Assembly: GCF_040361255.1 (NCBI RefSeq)
Contig: NZ_APNG01000005.1
Coordinates: 1-64,000, forward strand
Length of the DNA stretch: 64,000 nucleotides
Origin: Salinisphaera sp040361255
GTDB taxonomy: Bacteria > Pseudomonadota > Gammaproteobacteria > Nevskiales > Salinisphaeraceae
Direction of reading: 5' to 3'
Shown: positions 42,618 through 51,357 of the stretch, in pieces
Layout of the letters: the number at the start of each line of letters is the position of its first letter
Numbering within the stretch: position 1 is the first letter of the stretch
Program-made: the position numbers and the translations under genes
The notes under the pieces: generated by a model
What the model saw: only the letters and a program-made list of their open reading frames with translations
Database searches by the model: none
Told to the model about the DNA's origin: nothing

Positions 42618-43514
42618 TCAAGAACGCTCCCGCGAACGGTCGATACGCGCGCGTTTGGCCGCGTATTCGGCCAGGGCACCCCAGTCCTTGTCGCCGTCGC
42701 CGTTGGCAATGATCTCGTTGAGGCTGTCTCGCACCACGCCGCCCAGCGGCAGCGGTACCTGACGATCGTTGGCGGCCGACAACGCCAGGCCCACATCCTT
42801 GTTACCGAGTGTGGCCGGCATGTTCGCCGGCCGGTATCTGGATTCGCGAATCAGGCCTGCATAGCTTTGATAGCCCAGACACGCGAACAGTGTGTTGGTG
42901 ACGATATCCAGGAACTTGCCCGTGTCGATGCCGTAGACCTCGCCCAGGGCACAGGCTTCGCCCATGGACTCGATCGCCACCGCCAGCATGAAGTTGACCT
43001 GGATCTTCACCACGTTCGCCATTTCGGCCGAATCGCCCACCGGCCAGACCTTCTGGCCGATTTTTTCCAGCAGCGGGGTGGCGGTGTCGATCGCCTGTTG
43101 ATCGCCAGCCGCCAGAATATTGAGTTTGGCGGCAGCAGCCACATCGGCTCGACCCATCACCGGTGCCGCAACATAGGCCACCCCGTGTTCGGCGTGCAGA
43201 GCCGCCATGCGCTTGGCAAATGGTACGGAAACCGTGGCCATGTTGACGTGGATCGCGCCGTGCTTCATCGCCGCCAGCGCGCCGGATTCCACCGTCACCT
43301 GTTCGCAGATCGCATCGTCGGCGAGCATGGAGAACACGACGTCGGCATCGGCCACCGCGGCCGCAGGTGAATCGGCGGCCTGTGCGCCGGCTTCGCGCAA
43401 CGAGTCCACCGGGGCCTGCGAACGGTTCCAGACGGTCAGGTCCGCGCCGCCGGCCAGAAGGTTGCGGGCCATGGGCGCGCCCATGGTGCCGAGCCCGAGA
43501 AAAGCTGTTTTCAT
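42618..43514 (-). CDS. NAD(P)-dependent beta-hydroxyacid dehydrogenase (3-hydroxyisobutyrate dehydrogenase / glyoxylate reductase family)
   Basis: This 298-residue protein has an N-terminal Rossmann domain starting MKTAFLGLGTMGAPMARNLL, with Arg in WNRSQAP favouring NADP. The catalytic Lys lies in ANVVKIQVNFMLAVAIESMG (about residue 170), and the C-terminal helical dimerisation domain contains GNKDVGLALSAAND. Family enzymes reduce tartronate semialdehyde, succinic semialdehyde or glyoxylate, or oxidise 3-hydroxyisobutyrate. The MAPVMGR-like segment (VAAPVMGRADVAAAAKLNIL) is close to the plant-type GLYR group. No valine-catabolism genes lie near. The neighbour at 43593 is a transporter on the same strand. 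Confidence 0.85.
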   Translation of the reverse strand: MKTAFLGLGTMGAPMARNLLAGGADLTVWNRSQAPVDSLREAGAQAADSPAAAVADADVVFSMLADDAICEQVTVESGALAAMKHGAIHVNMATVSVPFAKRMAALHAEHGVAYVAAPVMGRADVAAAAKLNILAAGDQQAIDTATPLLEKIGQKVWPVGDSAEMANVVKIQVNFMLAVAIESMGEACALGEVYGIDTGKFLDIVTNTLFACLGYQSYAGLIRESRYRPANMPATLGNKDVGLALSAANDRQVPLPLGGVVRDSLNEIIANGDGDKDWGALAEYAAKRARIDRSRERS

Positions 43515-43592
43515 GAATCGCTCCGAGTCAGGACGAGAAAGGCGTCATACGCTATCACGTGCATGATGCACGGAGTATCGCGATGGGCTTGG

Positions 43593-44471
43593 CTAGGTTT
43601 TGGCCGCCGGTCCACTTCGACTGGCAATCGCCACACCGGCCACGGCCACGCCCATGCCGACGATCTGAAGCGTATTGAGCGTTTCGTCGAACAACAGATA
43701 GGCGAGAATCGCGACCACCGGCGGCACCAGATAGAACAGTGAGGCCACGCTGGCCACCGAGCCGCGGCGGATGAGAAACAGCAGCAGCGAAATCGCGCCT
43801 ACCGACAGCCCCAGCGATGACCACAGCAAGCCGGTCCAGGCCTGCCAGGTCATCTCGAAACGCCCGCTTTCGAGCCAGAGCACGACCGGCGCGGTGACGA
43901 TGGTCGCGCCGATGAACTGTACGGCGGCGTTGGTGCGGATATCGGCTGCCGAGCCGGTGCGTTTTTGCCAGATGGTGCCTAGCGTAATCCCGAACATGGC
44001 GGCGAACACGGCCAGCAGCGGGGCGGCGCTGATATCGGCCATATCCACGGCCAGACGCGGTTCCAGCACGAGTAGTGCGCCGCCAAAACCCAGGGCGATG
44101 CCGAGCCATTTGCGTATGCCCACCGTTTCGCCCAGCAGCGGGAAGGCCAGCACCGCGGTGAGCAGCGGTTGCAGGCCCACCACGAGCGCAGCGATGCCGG
44201 CGGGGAGTCCGTCATTGACTGCCCAGAACACCCCGCCCAGATAAATACCCTGTAACAGCACGCCAGCGACCAGTGCGTTCGTCCAGGCGCGCAGACCGCG
44301 CGGCCAGGGCGCGCCCACCGCGATCGCGATTACCGCAAAGGCGGCAATCGTGAGCAGATAGCGATAACACAAAAAGGTCAGTGGATCGGTATAGGGCGCG
44401 ACCAGCCGCGCGGCGATGAAGCCGGTCGACCAGATCAGTACGAACAGCAACGGTAGGGCACGGGCGAGCAT
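43593..44471 (-). CDS. EamA-family (DMT) membrane transporter
   Basis: This 292-residue protein has ten hydrophobic helices in two EamA repeats (about 1-140 and 150-285). The first repeat begins LPLLFVLIWSTGFIAARLVA, typical of RhaT/EamA-like drug/metabolite exporters, and the second contains WTGLLWSSLGLSVGAISLLL. It would export amino acids or other metabolites. The last helix ends in a short basic tail. It is transcribed towards the hydroxyacid dehydrogenase gene (79 bases apart), so the two may form one unit. The substrate is unknown. Confidence 0.83.
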   Translation of the reverse strand: MLARALPLLFVLIWSTGFIAARLVAPYTDPLTFLCYRYLLTIAAFAVIAIAVGAPWPRGLRAWTNALVAGVLLQGIYLGGVFWAVNDGLPAGIAALVVGLQPLLTAVLAFPLLGETVGIRKWLGIALGFGGALLVLEPRLAVDMADISAAPLLAVFAAMFGITLGTIWQKRTGSAADIRTNAAVQFIGATIVTAPVVLWLESGRFEMTWQAWTGLLWSSLGLSVGAISLLLFLIRRGSVASVASLFYLVPPVVAILAYLLFDETLNTLQIVGMGVAVAGVAIASRSGPAAKT

Positions 44472-44526
44472 TACGGCGCTCCGGTCGATTCAGGGCGACG
44501 GCGATATGGCGCGCGATGTGCCGTCA

Positions 44527-45777
44527 TCAGTCGAGATCGGCACTGGTGGCCCAGTTGGGCATGAGGTCGTTGCTGGGCTGTTCCTTGTCGAGCAGCTTGT
44601 GCGCGGTTTCCACCCCGGCAATCGGCAAACCAGTCGGGTCGAGCTTGCCGATCTGGACCAGCAGCGAGGCCTGATCCCAGTAGATATGCTCGTTGTAGAG
44701 CTTGTTACCACGAAAGGTCACGATCGCCACGAAAGGAATCTCGACGTATTTTCCGGTGGGCTCGATACCCGGCAGCAGCCAGTCGATTTCGCAGTCGTGG
44801 GTAAAGCACAGCACGAATTCGTCGACCATGCGGTCCACGCCCACCGTGCGCGAAATCGGCTTCATCTGCAGGTCGGCCGGGTTCTTCGGGATGAAGTGGT
44901 GCTTGTAGAAGCGTTTGAGATAGTCGTGGCCGGTGCCGCCGGTCATGGTTGGGACATGGTTCACATAGGGCTCGGCGACCATGGTCTTCATGGTTTCGTC
45001 GACGTCGCGGGCCGCGAATTCCAGCTCGAAGTGATGATCGGCCAGGGCGGCCAGGTCGTAGCGCGGGCCGAGGGCGGCGCGCAGCACACCCAGCGTGCGC
45101 GTATGCGCCAATCGGGCCGCGCCCGGGTTGTAGTGGTCGTTGCCCCAGCGGTTGAAGGCATGATCGGCGTTGTCGTAGACGAAGATCTGCACGTCCGGGT
45201 TGCCGGCAAAGACGCTGCGGATCTTGTCGATCGTCTCGGGCGGCGAGAACTTGTCCAGGCCGCCGAAGTGCAACGCCATCGGGCAGTCGATGGCCTCGGC
45301 CAGGTGCAAAGACTCGTCGATACCCACGCCGTAGTAGCCGACTGCACAGTCCACATCACACTGGGCGGCCGCCAGATAGGCGAGCTTGCCGCCCAGGCAG
45401 AAACCGACGACGCCCACATCGCCACGACCGGGTTCGGCGACGACTTCGTCCAGCGCCCGAGCGGCGGCCACGGTGGCGGAGATATCGGCCATGGTGCGTT
45501 CGATATCCAGATTCTGGAAATAGCCGAATGCCTGTTCGAAGTCCTCGGGGGCGTAGCCGAGTTCGATATTCGGTTCGAACTGATGAAACAGGTCCGGCGC
45601 GATGGCGACATAGCCTTCCTCGGCATAGAAATCGCACACCTCGCGAACATGGCGATTCACGCCGAATATCTCCTGCAGCACGATTACGGCCGGGCCGTGG
45701 CCGGCTTCGGGAAGGGCGCGGTAGGCGTCGAAACGGCTGCCGTCCGGGGCATCGATCTGAATAGTGTCGGCACTCAT
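44527..45777 (-). CDS. Dienelactone hydrolase-family protein fused to an NTF2/SnoaL-like domain
   Basis: This is a 416-residue two-domain protein. Residues 1-225 form a dienelactone hydrolase (AVIVLQEIFGVNRHVREVCD, the Cys nucleophile in GVVGFCLGGKLAYLAA, Asp in FGGLDKFSPPE and His in VYDNADHAFNR). Residues about 245-400 resemble an NTF2-like/SnoaL polyketide cyclase-type domain (ETMKTMVAEPYVNHVPTMTG, GHDYLKRFYKHHFIP, GNKLYNEHIYWDQASLLVQI). The ATG at 45775-45777 is used; the frame extends to 45864 without similarity. It is divergent from the toxin-antitoxin pair. Similar fused proteins are seen in other bacteria, but the substrate is not known. No chlorocatechol pathway genes are present. 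Confidence 0.8.
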   Translation of the reverse strand: MSADTIQIDAPDGSRFDAYRALPEAGHGPAVIVLQEIFGVNRHVREVCDFYAEEGYVAIAPDLFHQFEPNIELGYAPEDFEQAFGYFQNLDIERTMADISATVAAARALDEVVAEPGRGDVGVVGFCLGGKLAYLAAAQCDVDCAVGYYGVGIDESLHLAEAIDCPMALHFGGLDKFSPPETIDKIRSVFAGNPDVQIFVYDNADHAFNRWGNDHYNPGAARLAHTRTLGVLRAALGPRYDLAALADHHFELEFAARDVDETMKTMVAEPYVNHVPTMTGGTGHDYLKRFYKHHFIPKNPADLQMKPISRTVGVDRMVDEFVLCFTHDCEIDWLLPGIEPTGKYVEIPFVAIVTFRGNKLYNEHIYWDQASLLVQIGKLDPTGLPIAGVETAHKLLDKEQPSNDLMPNWATSADLD

Positions 45778-45865
45778 AAATACTGTCTGGCTCATGCAAC
45801 GGGTGCGCATTATCGAACAGCGGCGGATCGAGGCCAAACGTGGCGCCGGCATGGAAAGTATCAAA

Positions 45866-45892
45866 TGATCATAAAATAGTATAAAGTGATCA
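45866..45892. promoter_or_regulatory. Probable operator/promoter of the Xre-RES pair
   Basis: Two TGATCA palindromes (45866-45871 and 45887-45892) are centred 21 bases apart, two helical turns, within an AT-rich stretch upstream of the antitoxin start at 45914. The second is followed by TATGATTA. This is the expected arrangement for autorepression by an Xre-type antitoxin dimer pair. Confidence 0.65.
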
Positions 45893-45913
45893 TATGATTA
45901 ATCGGAGTCGGTC

Positions 45914-46336
45914 ATGACATCTGCTGCTGTCCAACAGGCCGCCCCGGGCGATATTCACGACGCCGAGCTGCGGCGGCGGGTCAGCCCCGGGGCGTTGCGC
46001 ACTTGGTTTGCGATCGCCACGCAATGGGGCCTGACCGATATTCAGGCGGCACGCCTGCTGGGCACGCCGGTGAGTACCTACCGGCGTTGGAAGCGCGCCC
46101 CGAATATCACCCTCGACGTCGGCCAGATGGAGCGTTTGTCGCTACTACTGGGTATCTACAAGAGCCTGGAAATGCTGCTGCCGCGTGCCGATGCGGCCGA
46201 TGGCTGGATCAAGCAGCCCAACCACAACCCGTTGTTCGGCGGCAAGACCCCGCTGGAGCGCATGCTTGCCGGGCATATCGAAGATCTGGCCGTGGTACGG
46301 CGTCATCTCGATGCCGAGCGGGGCGGTTGGGCATGA
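45914..46336 (+). CDS. Xre/MbcA-ParS-type antitoxin (DUF2384)
   Basis: This 140-residue protein has an N-terminal Xre-like HTH (about 25-65, with LTDIQAARLLGTPVSTYRRW) and a C-terminal DUF2384 part (LLGIYKSLEMLLPRADAADG, WIKQPNHNPLFGGKTPLERM, LAGHIEDLAVVRRHLD). This is the antitoxin type paired with RES-domain toxins. It would bind the toxin active site through its C-terminus and repress its own operon. The stop overlaps the toxin start (ATGA), a common TA arrangement. Confidence 0.88.
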   Translation: MTSAAVQQAAPGDIHDAELRRRVSPGALRTWFAIATQWGLTDIQAARLLGTPVSTYRRWKRAPNITLDVGQMERLSLLLGIYKSLEMLLPRADAADGWIKQPNHNPLFGGKTPLERMLAGHIEDLAVVRRHLDAERGGWA

Positions 46337-47046
46337 GTGGGCTGGCTGTCGACGATTTCGCGCGCCGGCGTGTGCGCTGGCAGCCCAGCTATCGGCTCGT
46401 GCCCTCGCGGTTTCCGCCGCGCGGATTGTTCGATCGTGTCGCCGACGCGGCCGATCTGGAAGCCACTTTCGCGGTCGAGTCGCTCACCAACGACCGTCTG
46501 CGCGACGAAGTCGGCGAGCTGTCGCGGGTGCCGGTCGACGAGCGTATGACCGGCCCGGGCGCGACGCCGGTGATGGCGGCGTTCACCCACGTCAATCCGG
46601 CTGGTTCGCGTTTTTCCGACGGCAGCTTCGGCGTTTTCTATGCCGCGAAGAGCGAAGCCACCGCGGTACGCGAGACGGTGTTTCATCGCGAGCGGTTTCT
46701 TGCCGATAGCCAGCAGCCGCCGATGACCATCGAAATGCGGGTCTATCGGGTCGATCTCGACGGCGATCTGCGCGACCTGCGCGGCGATCGACCTGCCGCC
46801 CTGCCGCTGCTCGATGGCGACAGCTATGCCCAGTCGCAGCGCTACGGGGTGCAGGTGTATATGGCCGGCGAGCCGGGCATCGTCTATCCCAGCGTGCGAG
46901 ATCCCGGCGGCGAATGTGTGGCCGTCATGCGTACGCCGGTACTCGCCCCCGCGGTTCAGGGCCGGCATTTCGGCTATATCTGGGACGGCGCGCGGATCAC
47001 CGATGTGGTCACCCTCGGCGAAAGCGGGATCACACCCCACGGTTGA
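46333..47046 (+). CDS. RES-domain NAD+-degrading/ADP-ribosylating toxin
   Basis: This is a 237-residue RES-domain protein. The three residues that name the family are visible in order: Arg in YRLVPSRFPPRGLFD, Glu in KSEATAVRETVFHRERF and Ser in GIVYPSVRDPGGECVAV. RES toxins such as MbcT and Rse consume NAD+ or modify metabolic enzymes and arrest growth when unopposed. It begins within the antitoxin stop codon. It is longer than the usual 150-190 residues because of an N-terminal segment of about 60 residues. A terminator follows at 47050. No transposon is adjacent. Confidence 0.88.
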   Translation: MSGLAVDDFARRRVRWQPSYRLVPSRFPPRGLFDRVADAADLEATFAVESLTNDRLRDEVGELSRVPVDERMTGPGATPVMAAFTHVNPAGSRFSDGSFGVFYAAKSEATAVRETVFHRERFLADSQQPPMTIEMRVYRVDLDGDLRDLRGDRPAALPLLDGDSYAQSQRYGVQVYMAGEPGIVYPSVRDPGGECVAVMRTPVLAPAVQGRHFGYIWDGARITDVVTLGESGITPHG

Positions 47047-47049
47047 GCT

Positions 47050-47078
47050 GCGTGCGGCCTTAGCGCCGCCCGCGTTTT
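47050..47078 (+). terminator. Rho-independent terminator after the RES toxin gene
   Basis: The stem GCGTGCGGC / GCCGCCCGC has one mismatch, a six-base loop (CTTAGC) and a downstream run of six T. It lies a few bases after the toxin stop codon. Confidence 0.75.
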
Positions 47079-47183
47079 TTCGAGCCATGACAGTCGTTTG
47101 GCACCGTGCTGCGACAATTTGCCTCATGGGCAATTGCCCGGGCCGCCCCTAAGCTTGCCGTCGCTTGCTCAGGGGAATGATTC

Positions 47184-49379
47184 ATGCGGATTCGTATTGC
47201 CGCGGCGTGGCCGCGTGTGGGTTTTCTTGTGGCTTTGTCTTTCAGTGCAGCGCCGAGTCTGGCCCAGCCCGATAATGCGGCAGGCGAGACGCTCGCGCCG
47301 TTGACCATCGAAGACAGTGCCCTGGTGCCAGCCATTGCCGGCGAAACCGAAGTCAGCAATCGCCTGAATCTCAGCGCCGAGGAATCCCCGGCCACGGTCG
47401 ATACGCTCACAAGCGACACCATGCAGCGCCGCGGACTGGCCACGTTTACCGAAGCCGCGCGCACCTTGCCGGGCGTGACCGGCGGCAATATCCCGGGTTC
47501 GCCCGCATCGTTGTCGATGCGCGGTTTGCCGCGCGGCAATGTGAACTACCTGTTCGATGGCATGCGCGCGGCCGATTCGGAACTGGTGGTGCGCGATTTC
47601 GATACCTTCAACTTCGAGCGTATCGAGATTCTCAAGGGCCCGGCCTCGGTGTTGCACGGCGACGGCGGCCTGGCCGGCACAGTGAATCTGGTCACCAAGA
47701 AACCCACGCTCGAGGCCAACAGCGCCGAAGCGATGGCGAGTGTGGGCAGTTTCGATACGCTGCGTGCCGGCATCGGCGGCAATCGCGTGCTCTCGGATCG
47801 GGTTGCGGTGCGCGCGGATCTGTCGCATCGCCGCTCGGAGGGTTTCATCGACGACAACGACTCGCGCACGACCCAGCTCACCACCGGCGTGCTGTTCCAG
47901 GCAACCGACCGGCTGTCGCTGTCTGCTTCTTATGACTACTTTCGTGACCACTATGCGGCGTCGTACTACGGCGCGCCGCTGGTAGGCCGTGCAGTGGCCC
48001 GCGATCCCGCCGATATCGTCAGCGCGCCGGGCGATCTCGTGCTCGACAAAGCCGAGCGCGATACCAACTACAACCCGCGCAATTCCGTGATGGAATCGGA
48101 CAGCCACTGGCTGCGCACACGCGCGGCCTACACGCTTAATGATCGGTGGGAATTCATCAACGAACTGGCCTATTACACGGCCGATCGCAACTGGGTGGAA
48201 ACCGACAGCTATACCTTCAATCCGGCGACCGGGCTGCTGGATCGCTCGACCGGACGGATCGCCCACGATCAGGATTTCGTCAGCGAACGCGCCTATACCC
48301 ACTTCGACGGAGAACTGGCCGGCCATCGCAATCGCTTCGCCGTCGGTGGCGAATACAAACACAGCAATTTCACCACCCCGCGGCGTTTCGGCAGCGCGAC
48401 GTCGGTGACTGTCGCCGACCCGGATCGTGGCCATGTGCCGGGCGATAGCGCGGCCAACTTCGCCACCCGCGTGAACTACGACAGTCAGGTCGATACGGTC
48501 GGCGTATTCGCCGAGAACGCGCTCAACCTCACCGACGAATTCATCTTCGTGGCCGGCGTGCGCTACGAACATATCGATCTGGATCGGCGTATCGACGACC
48601 TGGCCGCCGATACGCGCACGACCTTCGGCCGTTCGTTCGATCCGGTGTCCTGGCGTGTGGGGGCGGTATATGAACTCAGCGACCGCGATCAGCTCTATGC
48701 CCAGTTCAACCATGCGGTCGCGCCCGTTGGCAGCCTGCTGCTGTCGAACACCGCGCGCGCGGAGTTCGATCTGTCGGAGGGCGATGCCATCGAAATCGGC
48801 CTGCGTAATCGCTTCTGGGGCGACCGCGCCACGCTGACCACATCGCTCTACCAGATCAAGCAGAACGATATCCTCACCCAGGACCCCAACAACCCGCAGC
48901 AGACGGTGCAGGGTGGCAGCCTGCAATCGCGCGGCGTGGAACTGGATCTGGGTCTGGTCCTGACCGAGCGCTGGCAGCTGGATGCCAATCTCGCCGTGCT
49001 GGATGCCGAATACGCCCGGCTTTTCGATGGCAGCGGACGCAATCTGTCCGGCAACACGCCAGTGAACGTGCCGGAGCACGTGGCCAATCTGTCCAGCTAT
49101 TACACACTCGCGCAACTGCCATTCACCGTGGGCGCGGATGTGCAGCACGCAGGCGATTTCCATACCGATACGGCCAATACCATTCGGGTCGACGGGCATA
49201 CGGTGTTCGGGGCCTGGGTGAGCATGCCGCTCGATACCTTCGGCGCAGACGGCACGCTGACCCTGCGCGGGCGCAATCTCACCGATGAATTCTATGGCGA
49301 GTGGTCGGGTTACAGTGCGAGCCAGATCTATATCGGTGCGCCGCGCAGCGTGGAGCTGGCCTGGACGGGCGCGTTTTGA
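47184..49379 (+). CDS. TonB-dependent siderophore receptor 4
   Basis: This 731-residue receptor has a signal peptide (1-27, SAAPSLAQ). The plug domain contains EESPATVDTLTSDTMQRRGL, TFTEAARTLPGVTGGNIPGS, LSMRGLPRGNVNYLFDGMRA and FNFERIEILKGPASVLHGDG, then GGLAGTVNLVTKKP. The barrel ends in VELAWTGAF with a terminal Phe. The ATG follows AGGGGAATGATTC. The following PepSY gene overlaps its stop, so the two are coupled, a receptor plus reductase-type pair. Unlike the other receptors no good Fur box was found upstream; a weak palindrome (AATTTGCC...GGGCAATT) lies near 47117-47140. The ligand is unknown; the shorter plug motifs differ from receptors 1-3. Confidence 0.87.
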   Translation: MRIRIAAAWPRVGFLVALSFSAAPSLAQPDNAAGETLAPLTIEDSALVPAIAGETEVSNRLNLSAEESPATVDTLTSDTMQRRGLATFTEAARTLPGVTGGNIPGSPASLSMRGLPRGNVNYLFDGMRAADSELVVRDFDTFNFERIEILKGPASVLHGDGGLAGTVNLVTKKPTLEANSAEAMASVGSFDTLRAGIGGNRVLSDRVAVRADLSHRRSEGFIDDNDSRTTQLTTGVLFQATDRLSLSASYDYFRDHYAASYYGAPLVGRAVARDPADIVSAPGDLVLDKAERDTNYNPRNSVMESDSHWLRTRAAYTLNDRWEFINELAYYTADRNWVETDSYTFNPATGLLDRSTGRIAHDQDFVSERAYTHFDGELAGHRNRFAVGGEYKHSNFTTPRRFGSATSVTVADPDRGHVPGDSAANFATRVNYDSQVDTVGVFAENALNLTDEFIFVAGVRYEHIDLDRRIDDLAADTRTTFGRSFDPVSWRVGAVYELSDRDQLYAQFNHAVAPVGSLLLSNTARAEFDLSEGDAIEIGLRNRFWGDRATLTTSLYQIKQNDILTQDPNNPQQTVQGGSLQSRGVELDLGLVLTERWQLDANLAVLDAEYARLFDGSGRNLSGNTPVNVPEHVANLSSYYTLAQLPFTVGADVQHAGDFHTDTANTIRVDGHTVFGAWVSMPLDTFGADGTLTLRGRNLTDEFYGEWSGYSASQIYIGAPRSVELAWTGAF

Positions 49380-50806
49380 GCGTAACCGATCAGCCAGAGG
49401 CGACGGCGCGCGTATCGAAAGTACGCCCGGTTGGGCGCTGGTATGCGACCGTTTGGCGCTGGCATTTCTATGCCGGCCTGGTGGTGGCGCCGTTTCTGCT
49501 GATCCTGGCCGTGACAGGCGCGATCTATCTGTTCAATACCGAGCTCAACGATGCGATCTATCCGGATCTGATGTTCGTCGACGGCAGCGGCCCGACGATG
49601 CCCGCCAGCCAATGGGTCGCCAGCGCCGAACAGGCCTTTCCGGGCGCTACCGTCACGCGAATCAATATGCCGACCGCCCTCGGTCGCAGTGCGATGCTGT
49701 TCCTGACCCCGGCGCAGGGCGCGCCGCGGCGCGTATTCGTGGATCCGGCCACGGCCGCGGTGCTGGGTTCGTTCGTCTATGAACGCACGCTCGTGGGCAT
49801 TGCCGATACGGTGCATGGGTCGCTCATGCTCGGCTGGGTGGGGGATGCGCTCGTCGAACTGGCGGCCTGCTGGGCGGCGATTCTGATCGTGACCGGCCTG
49901 TATTTGTGGTGGCCACGACGCCGCGGCCGGGCGGGCGTGTGGTATCCACGTCTGGCGGCGCGCGGCCGGCGTTTCTGGCGCGATCTGCATGCGATTACGG
50001 GAATCTATGCGGCGGCGCTGATTCTGTTTCTGATCTTCACTGGCTTGCCCTGGGCCGGTATCTGGGGCGGTCAGCTGTTCACGCCCGCCGTCGAAGCCCT
50101 GGGCCTGGGGTATGCCGGCGCCCGCACGCCGCCGACGTCGGCGGCCGAGGCACCGCGAACCACCCCGGCCGAACGCGGCCGCGGCACGCCCTGGGTGCTG
50201 GAAAACGTGACCGCGCCGATGTCGTCGGGCGGGCATGAACACCACGGCGGTGCCATGCCACGCGATGAACGCCCGCTGCCCGCGCCCGATATTGGCGTGG
50301 ATCGCGTTCGTCGGATCCTTGCCGAACAGGGCCTGGCCGAGGACTACTGGCTCATGCTGCCCGCCGGTGCCACCGGCGTGTACAAGGCGCAGACGTATCC
50401 CGATCGCCCACAGGGGCAGCGCACGTTATTCATCGACCGCTACAGGGGGGCGGTGCTGGGCGATATCACGTTTAGCGATTACGGCGTGGCGGGCAAGGCC
50501 ATCGAACTGGGCGTTGCCCTGCATATGGGGAATTACTTCGGACTGGCCAACCAGCTCGTCATGCTCGCCACCTGCCTGGCGATCGTCATCCTCGTGAGTA
50601 CCGGTTTCGTGATGTGGTGGCGTCGTCGCCCGGCCGGCGGCCTGGGTGCGCCGCCGCGGCGCGCACCGATCCGGTTGCGTTATCTGGGCGTGATCATGAT
50701 CGCCATGGCCGTGCTGTTCCCGCTCGCCGGGGCCAGCCTGATTGCGGTCCTGATCGGGGACCGCTTGTTTCAGATGCTGCGGCGCGGCGCGCCCGTGCCG
50801 AGCTAG
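49376..50806 (+). CDS. PepSY-domain transmembrane protein 2 (receptor-linked)
   Basis: This 476-residue protein has a helix-rich PepSY_TM architecture: the N-terminal helix WHFYAGLVVAPFLLILAVTG, a periplasmic PepSY region (about 55-125, including AEQAFPGATVTRINMPTALG), helices with LHAITGIYAAALILFLIFTG, a His/Met-containing loop (GGHEHHGGAMPRD, about 250-262), a second PepSY part and C-terminal helices. The likely start is a TTG at 49376 overlapping the receptor stop, as no ATG or GTG lies near the start of similarity. In-frame codons farther upstream (to 49301) would lie inside the receptor gene. The HEHHGGAM loop could bind metal. The role as a ferric-siderophore reductase or release factor is inferred from family and position. 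Confidence 0.8.
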   Translation: MSVTDQPEATARVSKVRPVGRWYATVWRWHFYAGLVVAPFLLILAVTGAIYLFNTELNDAIYPDLMFVDGSGPTMPASQWVASAEQAFPGATVTRINMPTALGRSAMLFLTPAQGAPRRVFVDPATAAVLGSFVYERTLVGIADTVHGSLMLGWVGDALVELAACWAAILIVTGLYLWWPRRRGRAGVWYPRLAARGRRFWRDLHAITGIYAAALILFLIFTGLPWAGIWGGQLFTPAVEALGLGYAGARTPPTSAAEAPRTTPAERGRGTPWVLENVTAPMSSGGHEHHGGAMPRDERPLPAPDIGVDRVRRILAEQGLAEDYWLMLPAGATGVYKAQTYPDRPQGQRTLFIDRYRGAVLGDITFSDYGVAGKAIELGVALHMGNYFGLANQLVMLATCLAIVILVSTGFVMWWRRRPAGGLGAPPRRAPIRLRYLGVIMIAMAVLFPLAGASLIAVLIGDRLFQMLRRGAPVPS

Positions 50807-51357
50807 TACCGCACCGGCTTCTTGTCGAGCTTGCGCTGCAGGGTCCGCCGATGCAGACCCAGCGCACGGGCGGCTTCCGAGATATTGCCCTCGTGCTCGG
50901 CGAGTACGCGCTGGATATGTTCCCACTCGAGACGCTTGAGTGACATGCGCTCGCCGGGATCGTGCTCGGGGCGGTCGTCGGCCTCGCCGGCCAATGCGGC
51001 GAGCACGGCCGGCGCATCCACCGGTTTGGCCAGATAGCCGGCCGCGCCGCGCTGCATGGCGGTCACCGTGGTGGCGATACTGGCATAGCCGGTCAGCACG
51101 ATGATTTTCAAATCGCCCACGCGTTCGCGCAGTGGCTCGATCAGCGCCAGTCCGGAGGTATCGCTGCCCAGGTTCAGATCGAGCAGGGCATGGCTGGGTT
51201 GCCATTGCGTGGCCCGGGCCAGCGCGCTGTCGCCGTCATGGGCAATCGCGGTTTCGATTGCGCGGCGGCCAAGGGCGCGTGCCAGTGTGGCGGCGAATAC
51301 ATGATCGTCGTCGACGATGAGTACGCGCATGGGCGTTGTGTCGGTGTTCGATTTCAT
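50803..51357 (-). CDS. regA: RegA/PrrA/ActR-type response regulator
   Basis: This 184-residue protein has a receiver domain (1-125), with acidic residues in VLIVDDDHVF, the phospho-acceptor Asp in ALLDLNLGSDTSG, Thr in IVLTGYAS and Lys in GYLAKPVDAP. A Fis-type HTH (about 140-180) contains the RegA signature WEHIQRVLAEHEGNISEAAR followed by ALGLHRRTLQRKLDK. RegA-type regulators control respiration and carbon or nitrogen genes in response to redox state. The gene overlaps the kinase gene by four bases (ATGA) and converges with the PepSY gene, overlapping it by four bases. The RegA/PrrA label is by signature; downstream targets are not visible. Confidence 0.9.
   Translation of the reverse strand: MKSNTDTTPMRVLIVDDDHVFAATLARALGRRAIETAIAHDGDSALARATQWQPSHALLDLNLGSDTSGLALIEPLRERVGDLKIIVLTGYASIATTVTAMQRGAAGYLAKPVDAPAVLAALAGEADDRPEHDPGERMSLKRLEWEHIQRVLAEHEGNISEAARALGLHRRTLQRKLDKKPVRY

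Noticed and set aside
47169..49199. 676-codon minus-strand frame opposite receptor 4
   Set aside because: Antisense shadow over a clear TonB-dependent receptor with signal peptide, plug motifs and terminal Phe.
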